Assembly (NCBI GenBank): GCA_002452745.1
Contig: DKFC01000052.1
Location: forward strand, 62,001 to 126,000
Direction of reading: 5' to 3'
DNA length: 64,000 nucleotides
Origin: Firmicutes bacterium UBA6806
Lineage (GTDB): Bacteria > Bacillota > Clostridia > Peptostreptococcales > Acidaminobacteraceae
The stretch's first letter is position 1, and every line of letters starts with the position of its first letter. Below the pieces are notes generated by a model. The model worked only from the letters and a program-made list of their open reading frames with translations. It was not told the DNA's origin and did not search any database. A program made the position numbers and the translations under genes. This document shows positions 1 to 9,665 of this stretch, piece after piece.

Positions 1-95
1 GAAATTGCAGGTGGCTGTTCCCTAGTTTGAAATATGATACTGAAGACAAAAAAACTAATTACAAGAAATAAAACGATGACCACTATTTTTCTCAT
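1..95 (-). CDS. Partial gene, N-terminus of an exported or membrane-anchored protein
   Basis: An open frame starts with ATG at 95-93 on the minus strand behind a GGGGGTGG ribosome-binding site and runs off the left edge. The first 31 residues begin MRKIVVIVLFLVISFFVF, a lysine/arginine start followed by a long hydrophobic segment, then a polar stretch ending REQPPAIS. This looks like a signal peptide or single membrane anchor. The 21-bp gap to the next upstream gene suggests co-transcription with it. The function cannot be told from so short a piece. Confidence 0.6.
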   Translation of the reverse strand, partial: MRKIVVIVLFLVISFFVFSIIFQTREQPPAI

Positions 96-116
96 CTTCC
101 ACCCCCGAATAATGGA

Positions 117-485
117 CTAACTGTTTGCACTGTTGGTTATTTCTTCTATATCTTTAAGGCCGATGACAAACTTATACTTAGGCTTCATCTCGTTGAATTT
201 GAGTTCAAACACGAATTGAATGGCGTCATGTGACTGCCATGTAATTTTAAGATCATTGACCCATCTTGATAATTTGGTGTCTGACAAACGCTTTAAAAGC
301 ATTTCACGCAGTCTATTCAAATCCACAAACGATTGCGGCGTCTGTTTTAGATAGCTAAATGCCGACAGTAAAATCGTCTCTCTTACTTTTTTAAAAATTA
401 GAAATTGCTGTACACTCTTGATAAACTCCACCGTTAAAAAGATGGAAAATGTCAAAACCGCCGCAATTAGGACATTGATTAGCAT
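117..485 (-). CDS. Small membrane-anchored protein of unknown function
   Basis: This 122-residue protein begins with a hydrophobic segment (about residues 3-20, MLINVLIAAVLTFSIFLTV), followed by a polar, charged domain of about 95 residues. A good AAAGGAG site lies just before the ATG at 485. I recognise no family. The N-terminal anchor would place the remainder on one face of the cytoplasmic membrane. It lies just upstream of the partial exported protein at the window edge, so the two may form a small membrane-protein operon. Confidence 0.6.
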   Translation of the reverse strand: MLINVLIAAVLTFSIFLTVEFIKSVQQFLIFKKVRETILLSAFSYLKQTPQSFVDLNRLREMLLKRLSDTKLSRWVNDLKITWQSHDAIQFVFELKFNEMKPKYKFVIGLKDIEEITNSANS

Positions 486-573
486 ATTAACTCCTTTACT
501 CTACAAGTGTCTGTCTCACATACTCTATCGTCATTTTGGGATGATTCCGTTAACACTTTTCATATTTATTGTA

Positions 574-1266
574 TCATTTTAAGAGCATACTCTTCAACTG
601 TTTAAGCTCCCGATCCGTTAGATGTCTCCATTTTCCCTTCTCCAAGTCCCCTAACACAATATTTAATACCCTCACTCGCTTGAGTTTTACCACACTATAT
701 CCCAGAGTCTCGCACATGCGACGAATTTGACGATTTAACCCCTGAGTCAATATAATTTTAAACTGGTTGCCATGCATGGGTTCAACCACACAAGGTCTTG
801 TCTTGGTATCCAATATTTCCACGCCATTTCTCATCTTGTTTAAAAAGGCTTCGTCCACGGTTTTATCCACTCTGACGATGTATTCCTTCTCGTGAAAGTT
901 CCTCGCCTTTAGAATCTCATTGCCCAAGTCGCCATCATTGGTTAAAAGGATTAATCCCTCTGAATTCTTGTCCAGTCGCCCCACTGGAAAAATGCGTTCA
1001 GGATAGCCAATGTAATCTATGATGTTATCCTTCACCTCTCTGTTGGCAGTGCATTCAATTCCAACAGGCTTGTAGAAAGCCAAGTATATTTTTTTCACCT
1101 GTCTTCCAACTGATTTTCCCTTGACAGTGACAGAATCTTCCGCCTCCACCTGTGAGCCTTTCGTCGCAGGCACGCCATTGATGCACACCACACCAGAGTC
1201 TATCAGCTCGTCTGCTTTTCGCCTTGAGCAAACACCCGCTTCACTTAAATATTTATTAATTCTCAT
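574..1266 (-). CDS. rluF: 23S rRNA pseudouridine synthase, RsuA/RluF type
   Basis: A 230-residue enzyme that isomerises a uridine in 23S rRNA to pseudouridine. Residues 1-60 are an S4 RNA-binding domain (RINKYLSEAGVCSRRKADEL). The catalytic domain carries GRLDKNSEGLILLTNDGDL, whose aspartate is the nucleophile, followed by the HEKEY and LNRQIRRMCE motifs of the RsuA family. Similarity along the whole length, including PVGRLDK and NRQIRRMCETLGY, is closest to E. coli RluF, but this protein lacks the basic C-terminal tail of the E. coli enzyme. The start overlaps the end of the upstream ndpA-like gene by 4 bp, so the two are probably translated from one mRNA. RluB or RluE specificity cannot be fully excluded. 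Confidence 0.85.
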   Translation of the reverse strand: MRINKYLSEAGVCSRRKADELIDSGVVCINGVPATKGSQVEAEDSVTVKGKSVGRQVKKIYLAFYKPVGIECTANREVKDNIIDYIGYPERIFPVGRLDKNSEGLILLTNDGDLGNEILKARNFHEKEYIVRVDKTVDEAFLNKMRNGVEILDTKTRPCVVEPMHGNQFKIILTQGLNRQIRRMCETLGYSVVKLKRVRVLNIVLGDLEKGKWRHLTDRELKQLKSMLLK

Positions 1267-2243
1267 AGTATTTCTCCAAGATTGTTTAGATTGATGGAAA
1301 TCGTTCCATCAGGATGATTGACAATTTCCATATTTTCAGCTCTCGCTACATATTCATATGGCAGTGTTATTTCCACACCACTTGCGGTTTTAATTTTCTG
1401 AGTTCTCTTGATCTTTTTCTTCTGGTTCTCGTTGACTTCAATCGCTGTGGTATCCACACCTTTCGCCTGAATTTCGCTTTTATAGTCCTCTCTCTCCGCC
1501 TGCGTCTCAAAGCATTGATAAACCACCGAATCCAAATCTATAGTGCTCTTTTCATCCAGTTGTTCATTGATAAACTCTCTGACCTTTGCCTGTTTGACAT
1601 AGTCTTGGTCATGGTATTTTTGAATAACCTTTTCAGCTGCCTTCGTGACTGTGTCAATAGCCTTCTTAGTGGAGACTCCAGCTCTCAGCCCGAGGACATC
1701 TTCCTGAACATATCTGCATTTGTTGCCGTCAAGCGTCACCAGTTTATCCTTCACCAACAGTTCCTGCGATTCCAAATCAATTAAAAAGCCCTCTTCCACC
1801 TTTTGCGTCTTAAATGGCAAGGTGGCATGTTGTTTGATAATTCGGTTCGTGATTTTCTGTTCTGTCGTCTCCACATAGTGGATATATGAAGTCCTGAGGT
1901 TGAGTTTCAAGATCCCCACAAATTCTCTATCCTCATGTTCAAAATAAAGGCACATGAGATCACATGGCTTGATGTCCTCAGATCGCTTCATCAGTTCAAA
2001 AAAGACATCTGCAATTTCAAGTGAAAAAGTCTTAAAATCACCCGAACTTTCTAGCAGCTTCTGAACCCTGTCCTCTGGTTTCAAATTTTCTTTGAAAATA
2101 TCCAGTTGTTCAAAAAATACCGAAATATGTTTCTCTATATAATCGTGAATATCGCCCTCTACTTCAAGTTCATTTTCCGAAAGAATTTTCGTTTCGTTTA
2201 TACCATCCAAAATGTGAAGGTACGCTTCCTTAATATGAATCAT
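1263..2243 (-). CDS. Nucleoid-associated protein, NdpA/YejK family
   Basis: About 326 residues matching the nucleoid-associated NdpA (YejK) family, cytoplasmic proteins found with bacterial chromosomes. The N-terminus (MIHIKEAYLHILDG) and the central block ending with LRTSYIHYVET are typical. The C-terminal part is charged and ends with a segment about IKTASGVEITLPYEYV. I chose the ATG at 2243 because AAAGAGGG lies just upstream. A longer version from 2282 adds 13 residues with a weaker site. It is followed with 4-bp overlap by rluF. The molecular role of this family is poorly defined. Confidence 0.8.
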   Translation of the reverse strand: MIHIKEAYLHILDGINETKILSENELEVEGDIHDYIEKHISVFFEQLDIFKENLKPEDRVQKLLESSGDFKTFSLEIADVFFELMKRSEDIKPCDLMCLYFEHEDREFVGILKLNLRTSYIHYVETTEQKITNRIIKQHATLPFKTQKVEEGFLIDLESQELLVKDKLVTLDGNKCRYVQEDVLGLRAGVSTKKAIDTVTKAAEKVIQKYHDQDYVKQAKVREFINEQLDEKSTIDLDSVVYQCFETQAEREDYKSEIQAKGVDTTAIEVNENQKKKIKRTQKIKTASGVEITLPYEYVARAENMEIVNHPDGTISINLNNLGEIL

Positions 2244-2334
2244 ATTGATGCCCTCTTTCCCTATTATTACTCTGTTAATCATAGCCTACTTTTACTCAGT
2301 TGACAATGCCCCCACCAATCAGGCACAACATAAA

Positions 2335-2360
2335 AGGTGCTGTCAAACAGAACAACACCT
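2335..2360 (-). terminator. Probable intrinsic terminator after the two-component genes
   Basis: The arms AGGTGCTGT and ACAACACCT form a 9-bp stem with one A-C mismatch. On the minus strand it is followed by TTTTAT. It lies 100 bp downstream of the response-regulator stop codon and upstream of the ndpA-like gene. Confidence 0.5.
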
Positions 2361-2460
2361 CTAACTGAATTTACTTTTTTGAACTATAATTCTTTTTTGC
2401 CTTGATACAATAAGCATCATTATCGTATTCCCATCCTATTTGCGCTCAAATTAAGACGAT

Positions 2461-3213
2461 TTAGATCTCAAGGATCAGCTTGAACATGTCCACATCTTTC
2501 TGACTGTTGCAATTCTGGCTCATCCAAATTGCCTTATACCCTATAATGTCACTGATGATGGACTCTATTTCAACTTGAATTTGCTGATAGTAAGTCTCTC
2601 TGACATAATCGGCGATTCGCTTGTTGCCATCTGATTTCAAAAGCGTCAACTCAAGAGTTGTCCTCGATCCTGTAATGACGATCTCCACTAAATTTGCCCG
2701 TAAAAAAGCAGTGACCTTTTGAGGGCCTTTTCCAGAACTCATCTTGATGATTCTTGCAACTTCTGATTCAATTTTGCGTTCCAGCGACTTGCTTTCTTCC
2801 ACACTGATATGTCTGAGAGTCTGTTCTAAGGTCAGTTTAGCCAGTTTTTTTGAGACGCTTTCAAGTGCGGCCGTCAGAGCGGACACATCAATTGGCTTTA
2901 GAAGATATCGCTCAATTCCAACTTCTATAGACGACTGCATCAGTTCAACATCGCTCAGTGCAGTTGTGATAATCACAGGAACCCGATCGTTTTTTTCACG
3001 GATTTCTCTCGTCATTTCAAGACCATCCATCACTGGCATTTTCAGGTCAGTAATCACTAAGTCAACTGGAAATTTCTCAAATTTCTCAAGCCCCTCCTGA
3101 CCGTTCTCAGCGGTTATCAAGCGTCCAACCCTACGCTTTAAGAACCTTGCAATTTCCTCTCTGAGAAAGATTTCATCTTCCACGTATAAACATGTTATAT
3201 CCTTTAAGCTCAT
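2461..3213 (-). CDS. Response regulator with receiver domain and a DUF2294-like C-terminal domain
   Basis: A 250-residue protein. Residues 1-120 are a CheY-type receiver: acidic pocket YVEDE near residue 12, phospho-acceptor aspartate in DLVITDLKMPVMDG, threonine in VIITTALSD, and lysine in YLLKPID. After a coiled-coil-like linker, residues about 150-250 contain GKGPQKVTAFLRANLVEIVITG and a helical tail ending DMFKLILEI. This pattern resembles DUF2294-type domains rather than any DNA-binding output. The gene lies 18 bp after the sensor kinase, so that kinase is the likely phosphodonor. The output may be a protein-protein or ligand-binding function; the receiver assignment is firm and the C-terminal one tentative. 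Confidence 0.8.
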   Translation of the reverse strand: MSLKDITCLYVEDEIFLREEIARFLKRRVGRLITAENGQEGLEKFEKFPVDLVITDLKMPVMDGLEMTREIREKNDRVPVIITTALSDVELMQSSIEVGIERYLLKPIDVSALTAALESVSKKLAKLTLEQTLRHISVEESKSLERKIESEVARIIKMSSGKGPQKVTAFLRANLVEIVITGSRTTLELTLLKSDGNKRIADYVRETYYQQIQVEIESIISDIIGYKAIWMSQNCNSQKDVDMFKLILEI

Positions 3214-3231
3214 CTCAAAATTCTCCTAACT

Positions 3232-5424
3232 TCACTGTTTGGGTAATCGGATGGCAATACAAAGCCCATAGTCCCCATTTTGTGCCGAGATTTCTCCCCC
3301 GAAATTCTTCTCGACAATTACTTTAGCAATATAGAGTCCCAACCCGGTTCCATTTTGCTCATCTTTTGTGGTGTAATACATATCAAAAATTTTGTCCAGT
3401 TTATCCTTTAATATGCCTCCACCTGTATCCTCTATTTTAAGGATAACGCCCTCACCTTCTTCCACACAAGTGAGGGTGATTAACCTCTTTTCTGATTTTT
3501 GCGCCACAATTGCATCAATTGCGTTCTTTAAAATGCTAAACAGCACCTGCGACAATTGGTTCGGTCTGCCATACATCAGCACATCCCTCTCCATGTCCAT
3601 GGTTACATCTATATTGTTAAGGCGAATGCTCTCCCTTAGGAAATCCAGTGTCTGATCCATAATTTTAGACATCAAGAAGTTTTCACGATCCGTTTTCGGA
3701 TTAAAGAAAAATCTGAAGTCGTCTATTGTCTGTGACATGTACTTCACCAAATCCTGTAAACGATGTCCCTGTTCACTTAAAAAGGTCTTGTCAAGCTCAT
3801 CGAATTCATAGGCATCCTCAATATTGTTGAAAATCATGGAAATACCGCTAAGTGGCTGCCTCCACTGATGGGCTATACTGCCGATCATCTCTCCCATGGC
3901 CGCAAGCCTGGACTGATAAATCATCAGTGCTTCCTTGCGCTTGCTCTCCTTGGTTTCCTCTTCAAAGAGTTTTTTCATGGTGATATCACGTGAGATCATG
4001 ACGATTTTATCTGCCGCTCCATCGTTCATGAGCTTGATATTGATTTCCACTGGAATTCGCTTATCCCTTCCGATTAGCTCATCTTCAAACATATAACTCT
4101 GAGACGTTTGCAATGCCTCATGAATGTCAGCCATGCGCCTTGCCGTCATTTGAGTGCTGATATCAGAGTACTTCATGCCCAGAAGCTCTTCTTTTGTATA
4201 ATTCAGGGACTGTGTCACTTTAAGATTGACTTCTCTAATCTTGGCTTCACTGTCCATATCCACCACAATGATACAGTCAGAACCAGCCTCAAAGATGTTC
4301 TCAAATTTGTTCCGACTCTGAATCAGTTCTTTTTCAAGAATAATACGCTGATGAATATCCTCTTCGAGTTCTTCGTTTAGCTCCTTGACCTTTAGTAGAA
4401 GGGCATGTTCTTTGGCAATCAAAGCTCGATCCTTTCGGATTCTATAAAGGTATAAAAGCGTGGTCACAAAAATGAGTATAATAAAGAAGTTAATGATAAT
4501 AATATTGTACGTTCTTTGCTTTAAAAAAGAAACCACTTCGAGATAATCCTTTGAAACATTCACAATCCAAAAGTCATCTCCCACTTGTGCTGGACAATAG
4601 GCACTAAACTTTTTCACGCGCTTCTGATCGTTATCGGTAAACCAAAGCGAGTGATAAATTCCCACGCCAGATTCCTTTCTCTTTTGCTTTTCGACTAAGG
4701 ACTGTAATTCTGACCAGTCAAAATCAGGATAAGTAGCTGTCCTGACATCCATGACATTCTTCCCGATATCCTTCGTATTTGGATGCATAATCAGCACGCC
4801 TGACGAATCCTTCACAGAGGCATATCCCTTATCACCCGCTTTGACTGGCGCTATAAACGAATAGTAAATCGTGTCGAGTTTCATTTTGGTATAGAGGACC
4901 GCATTGACCTCTTCACCGCTGAAAATTGGCTGCAAAATATTGATATAAAGTTTATCCTGCTCCTTATAAATCTTACCCACCATAGTCTTTTTAAGAACCT
5001 TGATTCTTGCCACATCAGCCTCTATGCCGTGTCCATAATCGGTTACAGGATAGGTGTATATCTCCGTTCCATCTATATCAATAAGCCTGATTAATTCTAT
5101 ATTGTCACTTTGAATGCTATAATAATCTTCTATGTTTTGAAACGTTGCATCCATTATCAACCCTTGCTGATAAGAGATATAATTGTTTAGAAAATACCTG
5201 TTTTTAGCCAGAATTTCCAAGTTGTGCGTTTGATAGATGAAAAAACGTTCCAAGCTGTCTGCCACCGTCTCTGTCAAAGAGAGCAATTGACTCTGTTCAA
5301 TTTCAATGACGTTGTCTTGAATGGCTTTATAATTGAAATAAGAAGCCAGTACAATGACAATCATCACAGCCACAGCAATAAAAAATATGAAAATGCTCTT
5401 CATTTGTCTTTTAAATTTAGTCAT
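3232..5424 (-). CDS. Membrane sensor histidine kinase with dCACHE and PAS domains
   Basis: A 730-residue kinase. Residues about 13-30 and 305-330 are membrane helices flanking an extracytoplasmic dCACHE-like sensor (GDKGYASVKDSSGVLIMHPN, IVNVSKDYLEVVSFL). A coiled coil leads into a PAS domain (FENIFEAGSDCIIVVDMD). The dimerisation box is IAHQWRQPLSGI, of the HQWRQPL subtype, so the phosphorylated histidine lies there. The ATPase domain shows NAIDAI, DTGGGI and GTGLGLYIAK. The downstream gene 18 bp away encodes its probable response regulator. CACHE sensors usually bind small molecules such as organic acids or amino acids; the ligand cannot be inferred here. A chemoreceptor gene lies directly upstream. 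Confidence 0.9.
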   Translation of the reverse strand: MTKFKRQMKSIFIFFIAVAVMIVIVLASYFNYKAIQDNVIEIEQSQLLSLTETVADSLERFFIYQTHNLEILAKNRYFLNNYISYQQGLIMDATFQNIEDYYSIQSDNIELIRLIDIDGTEIYTYPVTDYGHGIEADVARIKVLKKTMVGKIYKEQDKLYINILQPIFSGEEVNAVLYTKMKLDTIYYSFIAPVKAGDKGYASVKDSSGVLIMHPNTKDIGKNVMDVRTATYPDFDWSELQSLVEKQKRKESGVGIYHSLWFTDNDQKRVKKFSAYCPAQVGDDFWIVNVSKDYLEVVSFLKQRTYNIIIINFFIILIFVTTLLYLYRIRKDRALIAKEHALLLKVKELNEELEEDIHQRIILEKELIQSRNKFENIFEAGSDCIIVVDMDSEAKIREVNLKVTQSLNYTKEELLGMKYSDISTQMTARRMADIHEALQTSQSYMFEDELIGRDKRIPVEINIKLMNDGAADKIVMISRDITMKKLFEEETKESKRKEALMIYQSRLAAMGEMIGSIAHQWRQPLSGISMIFNNIEDAYEFDELDKTFLSEQGHRLQDLVKYMSQTIDDFRFFFNPKTDRENFLMSKIMDQTLDFLRESIRLNNIDVTMDMERDVLMYGRPNQLSQVLFSILKNAIDAIVAQKSEKRLITLTCVEEGEGVILKIEDTGGGILKDKLDKIFDMYYTTKDEQNGTGLGLYIAKVIVEKNFGGEISAQNGDYGLCIAIRLPKQ

Positions 5425-5520
5425 ATAAATTTCCTCAAGTTCCTATCTTGTTTTCCAGAACACAAGACCACATGTTCATGATTATATAATTATAAGTGAC
5501 AAATGAAGTTTCTTCAAGTT

Positions 5521-7458
5521 TTATACTTTGAAGTTTTCCGCTTGCATCTTCATCTCATCACTGCAGGTCTTTAAGCGTCTTAACTGGTCTTCAATTTGCG
5601 ACATTTCCGCATATAGTGCAGCTGTTCTAAACGCCGTTTGATTGATTTCTTCCGAGCTGCTCTCCACCGCAACTGCAATTTGTCCAATTGTATCGGTAAC
5701 GCCAAATGCCGCCTCTTTAAGGTCTTTCATCTTAGCATCCAAATTTTCAAAGACTCGATTAAGCGCTTCCGACTTTTCTATATATATATCCCCATTGGCA
5801 ATCATGGACTCATAATCTGTCATGATATTGCCTTCGATAAATGCGAGTAGCTGTACTGATTCCAGTTCAATAGACCCAATGGATCCAATAACTTTTTCTG
5901 AAACCCGATTGATTTCACCAGCGGCTGTATGACTGACTTCTGCCAGCTTTCGAATCTCATCTGCAACAACGCTGAACCCTCTGCCGGCTTCTCCTGCTCT
6001 GGCCGCTTCAATCGCCGCATTTAAAGCCAGCAAATTGGTCTGATCTGCAATTTGTAAAATCGTCTCAGTGAGCGTTGCAATGGCCCTTGTTTCCTTTGCG
6101 GATTCCAAAGCCCCTTCAAGCATCACTTTTGTGTTCAAGTACTTACCAGTGGTCGTATCCTTAGCTGACTTTGATGCCGCTTGCAGGTTCAATGAGTCCG
6201 ACTTTAACTGAGATGCCAATTGCTCACTGTCTTTCACAAGTGCCGATACCGTCTCTACAATTCCAATCATCTGCTGTGTCACCGCATCTATTGCCGCTGA
6301 TGATGCATTGACTTCTTCCATATTAGCCGACAAGGCTTCCACACGCTCGTTTATTTGATTGGTTTGAGACACCGCACTCTCGGTGTTTTGAAAGACATCC
6401 TCGGCAACGCCCATCAAAACTTCAATCTGCCTGTGTAAACTGACAATCAATTGCCTAACGCCAGAAAGTACCCCATTAAATGCCTGAGACAGCCATTTGA
6501 ATTCACCTGTTCCAGGCGGGTTTAAAGGACGTGTTAAGTCCAATTCCCTTTCAATTACCCCGATTTCATTTATGATGACGCCAATTGGTCTGGAAATCAT
6601 CCTGAAAATACCAACCGAGAAGAGAAAGACAATCAGTAGGGAAACAATCATCATGTTCCTTGAGACACTCTGTGTCTGAATTTGTCCCTCACGTCGAATC
6701 AGCTCAGATTTTTCCATGAGCGAGGATGCGTTGTCTTTGATTTTGCCAGTCTCTGCCGTCAACGTCAGATTTTCTATCTTTATGGCATCATCAATTGATT
6801 CTATCTCCGTAATCGCTTGATTTAGCCGTTCTAAATTCTCTGGAATTTGCGTCTGTTCAAATAGAGATATGTGATTTTGAACTGCCGTCTGAATGCCCAA
6901 GTGCGCAAGCCCCAAAGTGTCTTTCTGCCCTTCGCTGAAATAGAGCTGTGTAAAATAAAAAATCTGAAGCAAATCCGCCTTTGCACTGAAATACATTTCA
7001 TTTTGGCCTTCCGACTCACGTGTTTGATTGAGATCCCCCTCTATTTTGGAGATTCCATCTTTTACAGAGGCAATCAACGCATCCCGTCTTGACATGGCCT
7101 GAGTGAGTCTATCAAAAGAGGCACTGTATTTGTCAATTGAATTCTCTATGGCTTCAATGTCCTCTTTAAAGACCACAACACCACTGGAATCATCTAGGAA
7201 GATTTTTAACCCCTCACTCACCGTTTGAACGGTCTGCGAAATCGTGATGCTGTCGCTTTCCTGATGTGATGATAGGTATTTTTCCTGTGTGTAGAGAATT
7301 TTGTCTATGTTCGAAGCAATATCACGAATTTGCTTCATGTCCTCTTGTGTTTTTGCCTCCAAACCAATTTGCCTTATGTTAAAAAATGAAGAGATAAAAA
7401 TACTGATTATCAATAGAAAATAGCTAATGATTAAAGTCGCCCTTACTCTGTACCTCAT
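5521..7458 (-). CDS. Methyl-accepting chemotaxis protein
   Basis: A 645-residue transducer. A membrane helix at about residues 8-26 is followed by an extracytoplasmic, mostly helical sensor of about 240 residues and a second helix ([17 protein letters not shown]). A HAMP linker ([20 protein letters not shown]) and a long coiled-coil signalling domain follow. The conserved tip reads [20 protein letters not shown] then [16 protein letters not shown], which binds CheA/CheW. A GGGGG site precedes the ATG. The sensor is not a CACHE fold, so its ligand is unknown. The kinase and regulator genes follow on the same strand after a 96-bp gap. Confidence 0.93.
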   Translation of the reverse strand: MRYRVRATLIISYFLLIISIFISSFFNIRQIGLEAKTQEDMKQIRDIASNIDKILYTQEKYLSSHQESDSITISQTVQTVSEGLKIFLDDSSGVVVFKEDIEAIENSIDKYSASFDRLTQAMSRRDALIASVKDGISKIEGDLNQTRESEGQNEMYFSAKADLLQIFYFTQLYFSEGQKDTLGLAHLGIQTAVQNHISLFEQTQIPENLERLNQAITEIESIDDAIKIENLTLTAETGKIKDNASSLMEKSELIRREGQIQTQSVSRNMMIVSLLIVFLFSVGIFRMISRPIGVIINEIGVIERELDLTRPLNPPGTGEFKWLSQAFNGVLSGVRQLIVSLHRQIEVLMGVAEDVFQNTESAVSQTNQINERVEALSANMEEVNASSAAIDAVTQQMIGIVETVSALVKDSEQLASQLKSDSLNLQAASKSAKDTTTGKYLNTKVMLEGALESAKETRAIATLTETILQIADQTNLLALNAAIEAARAGEAGRGFSVVADEIRKLAEVSHTAAGEINRVSEKVIGSIGSIELESVQLLAFIEGNIMTDYESMIANGDIYIEKSEALNRVFENLDAKMKDLKEAAFGVTDTIGQIAVAVESSSEEINQTAFRTAALYAEMSQIEDQLRRLKTCSDEMKMQAENFKV

Positions 7459-7497
7459 TTTTCCCCCGTTCTACATCCTCTTGTAAAATAAACACTC

Positions 7498-7556
7498 AAA
7501 AAATCGCAAAAAGCCACCATAGGACGATTGAGTATTCTGAATCTACCATTGGTGGC
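7498..7556 (-). terminator. Intrinsic terminator at the end of the citrate/tct operon
   Basis: GCCACCA at 7513-7519 pairs with TGGTGGC at 7550-7556. On the minus strand the stem is followed by CTTTTTGCGATTTTTT. It lies 9 bp past the stop codon of tctA and so closes the citrate operon. Confidence 0.7.
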
Positions 7557-7564
7557 CAATTGCT

Positions 7565-9079
7565 TTAAGCTGCTTTCGCTTCGTTTTTATTTTTAAGGAG
7601 TTTTAAAATAAACTTTTTAATTGCTGGATATGCCACTGAAATAACTGTAATGGCAATCAACGCTTTCGCAAGTGGCGATGCAACGAAGATGTTCATATCG
7701 CCGTCAGAAATTTTAATCGCTTGTCTGAAGGACTGTTCCATTGTACCGCCCACAATAACCGCTAAAATCATAGGCGCTGTCGGTATTTTTGCCTTTTCCA
7801 TGAAATATCCAAGTACACCGAAGATGATGAGGATGTAAAAGTCCACAACGGAATTTGAAATTGCATAGGTTCCGACAAAAGCAAGACCAAGTACTAGAGG
7901 ATAAAGTGTCTTAGCAGGAATTGCTAAAACTCTTACGAGCAAGCCCGCCATAGGGATATTGACGATTGCAAGGACGAAGTTACCGATAATCATACTTGCA
8001 ATAAGCCCCCAAGCCACATCTGGATGTTGAGTAAAGAGCAATGGTCCTGGCTGAATGCCTAGCATCAACAAGGCTCCCATCATGATAGCTGTCGTTCCCG
8101 AACCTGGGATTCCAAGTGTCAGCATCGGGATAAAAGCACCAACAGATGCTGCGTTGTTAGCCGCTTCTGGTGCAGCCAAACCGATAATTTCACCTTTTCC
8201 AAATTCATCAGGTTCTTTCGATAATTGCTTTTCGTTGTTGTATGCCATAAGTGAAGCCATCGTTCCACCTGCTCCTGGAAGTGCGCCGACGATAAAGCCA
8301 AGCGGAGTACTTCTGAGAATTGGAAGCCATGTGCGTTTCCACTCTTCTTTTGTAATCCATATTCTACCGAATTTTGTCTGTGGCAATTTCTTGCCTTCGT
8401 TGATTTCTTTATAGGCTTTGAAAACTTCTCCAAGTGCATAAAGTCCAATGATGACAACGAGGAAGTCGATTCCCGTTTGAAGCTCCAAAATGCCAAATGT
8501 AAATCTTGAGATTCCCGATTGTGCATCAATGCCCACGGTTGCAATCATCAATCCAAAGATTGTTGAAATAAATCCCTTCACCATGTTTTTCTTCGACATA
8601 GATGCCGTCATGGAAAGTGCTGTTACCATGAGTAAAAAGTACTCAGCTGGTCCAAATTTAAGAGCGAATTTTGCAACTGGTGTTGCAAGTGCAATCAAGA
8701 AAAATACCGACACCAAGCCACCGATAAAAGATGCAATGGCACTGATGGCAAGTGCAGATTCAGCTTTCCCCTTCATGGCCATTGGATAGCCGTCAAAAGT
8801 TGCCGCTAGGGCCGCGCCATCTCCCGGCGTATTGATTAGAATAGAACTTCTGGAACCGCCGAACATCGCTCCGTAGTAGACACCCGCCATGGTAATCAAG
8901 GCCGCTGTCGGGCTCATTGAAAATGTAATTGGCAGAAGAACTGCAACGCCTGTGGCTGGTCCAAGACCCGGCAACATCCCGACGATGGTTCCCAAGACGC
9001 CGCCAAATGTAATCAGCAGCAAATGATACGGCTGCACAGCTACTGCAAGCCCGTCAAACAAATGTTGTAATACTTCCAT
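7565..9079 (-). CDS. tctA: Tripartite tricarboxylate transporter, large membrane subunit
   Basis: A 504-residue integral membrane protein of the TctA family, the 12-helix-type permease of tripartite tricarboxylate transporters. Family motifs are plain: FGGVLGTIVGMLPGLGPATG near residue 25, GSRSSILINTPGDGAALAAT near residue 75, and the second-half repeat GALPGAGGTMASLMAY with GIPGSGTTAIMMGALL. With TctB and the binding protein TctC it takes up carboxylates, driven by ion gradients. The position at the end of the citrate lyase operon makes citrate the likely substrate, which is inference. A terminator follows the stop codon. Confidence 0.93.
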   Translation of the reverse strand: MEVLQHLFDGLAVAVQPYHLLLITFGGVLGTIVGMLPGLGPATGVAVLLPITFSMSPTAALITMAGVYYGAMFGGSRSSILINTPGDGAALAATFDGYPMAMKGKAESALAISAIASFIGGLVSVFFLIALATPVAKFALKFGPAEYFLLMVTALSMTASMSKKNMVKGFISTIFGLMIATVGIDAQSGISRFTFGILELQTGIDFLVVIIGLYALGEVFKAYKEINEGKKLPQTKFGRIWITKEEWKRTWLPILRSTPLGFIVGALPGAGGTMASLMAYNNEKQLSKEPDEFGKGEIIGLAAPEAANNAASVGAFIPMLTLGIPGSGTTAIMMGALLMLGIQPGPLLFTQHPDVAWGLIASMIIGNFVLAIVNIPMAGLLVRVLAIPAKTLYPLVLGLAFVGTYAISNSVVDFYILIIFGVLGYFMEKAKIPTAPMILAVIVGGTMEQSFRQAIKISDGDMNIFVASPLAKALIAITVISVAYPAIKKFILKLLKNKNEAKAA

Positions 9080-9088
9080 AATTGCCTC

Positions 9089-9586
9089 CTAAAGATTGAT
9101 AAACGGCGTCATTGGTAAGCTGATGCCTAACAAATAGAAGAAGATATAATAAACAGTAACGCTAAAGACAGCTGCCACTATAATATTCTTGAGCCATTTT
9201 TTCCCGTTTGTGATGGTCAGCATCACCGTCATAAACAGAACTGTTGAAATCACATATCCGAAATGTTCAAAAACGAGTGCGTATACAATAGATATAATAA
9301 CGGTTGAAACAATCATTTTTCGACTGATTATGTCATTTTGAGTTGTAGCTTCCTTTATTTTTTTGAAAGCGGCCTTAGTTGATTCTAAGTTGCTTTTCAG
9401 CACTAAGATGACTCCGAATATCACCATCCCAGCGGCTAAAATCAAAGGAAAAATAGAAGGTGCAAGGGGATTCCCCATCGGGCTTCGTTTGAGGCTGTAA
9501 GATAAAATACCATATACGATACCCAGTATAATTGAGATGATACCTGTTAAGAAATCAAAATTAGCAGTTTTTTTTGCCTTTTCCAT
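9089..9586 (-). CDS. tctB: Tripartite tricarboxylate transporter, small membrane subunit
   Basis: About 165 residues with four predicted membrane helices (for example FLTGIISIILGIVYGILSY, FPLILAAGMVIFGVILVL, MIVSTVIISIVYALVF and a C-terminal pair). This is the layout of TctB, the small poorly conserved partner of TctA. The ATG at 9586 is preceded by GGAGG. A longer frame from 9655 has no such site and was not used. It lies between tctC and tctA, 9 bp before tctA, as in other tct operons. Confidence 0.87.
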   Translation of the reverse strand: MEKAKKTANFDFLTGIISIILGIVYGILSYSLKRSPMGNPLAPSIFPLILAAGMVIFGVILVLKSNLESTKAAFKKIKEATTQNDIISRKMIVSTVIISIVYALVFEHFGYVISTVLFMTVMLTITNGKKWLKNIIVAAVFSVTVYYIFFYLLGISLPMTPFINL

Positions 9587-9665
9587 ATTGCCTCCGTTAG
9601 TAAAGGGAGCCCTACTCTGAGGGCTCCGATTGTATTTAAGGGGTACAATGTCCAACCTTTAAAAA

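Noticed and set aside
1314..1784. Plus-strand frame of 156 codons
   Set aside because: It lies wholly opposite the NdpA-like gene, has no ribosome-binding site and reads as a shadow rich in Phe, Leu and Ser.
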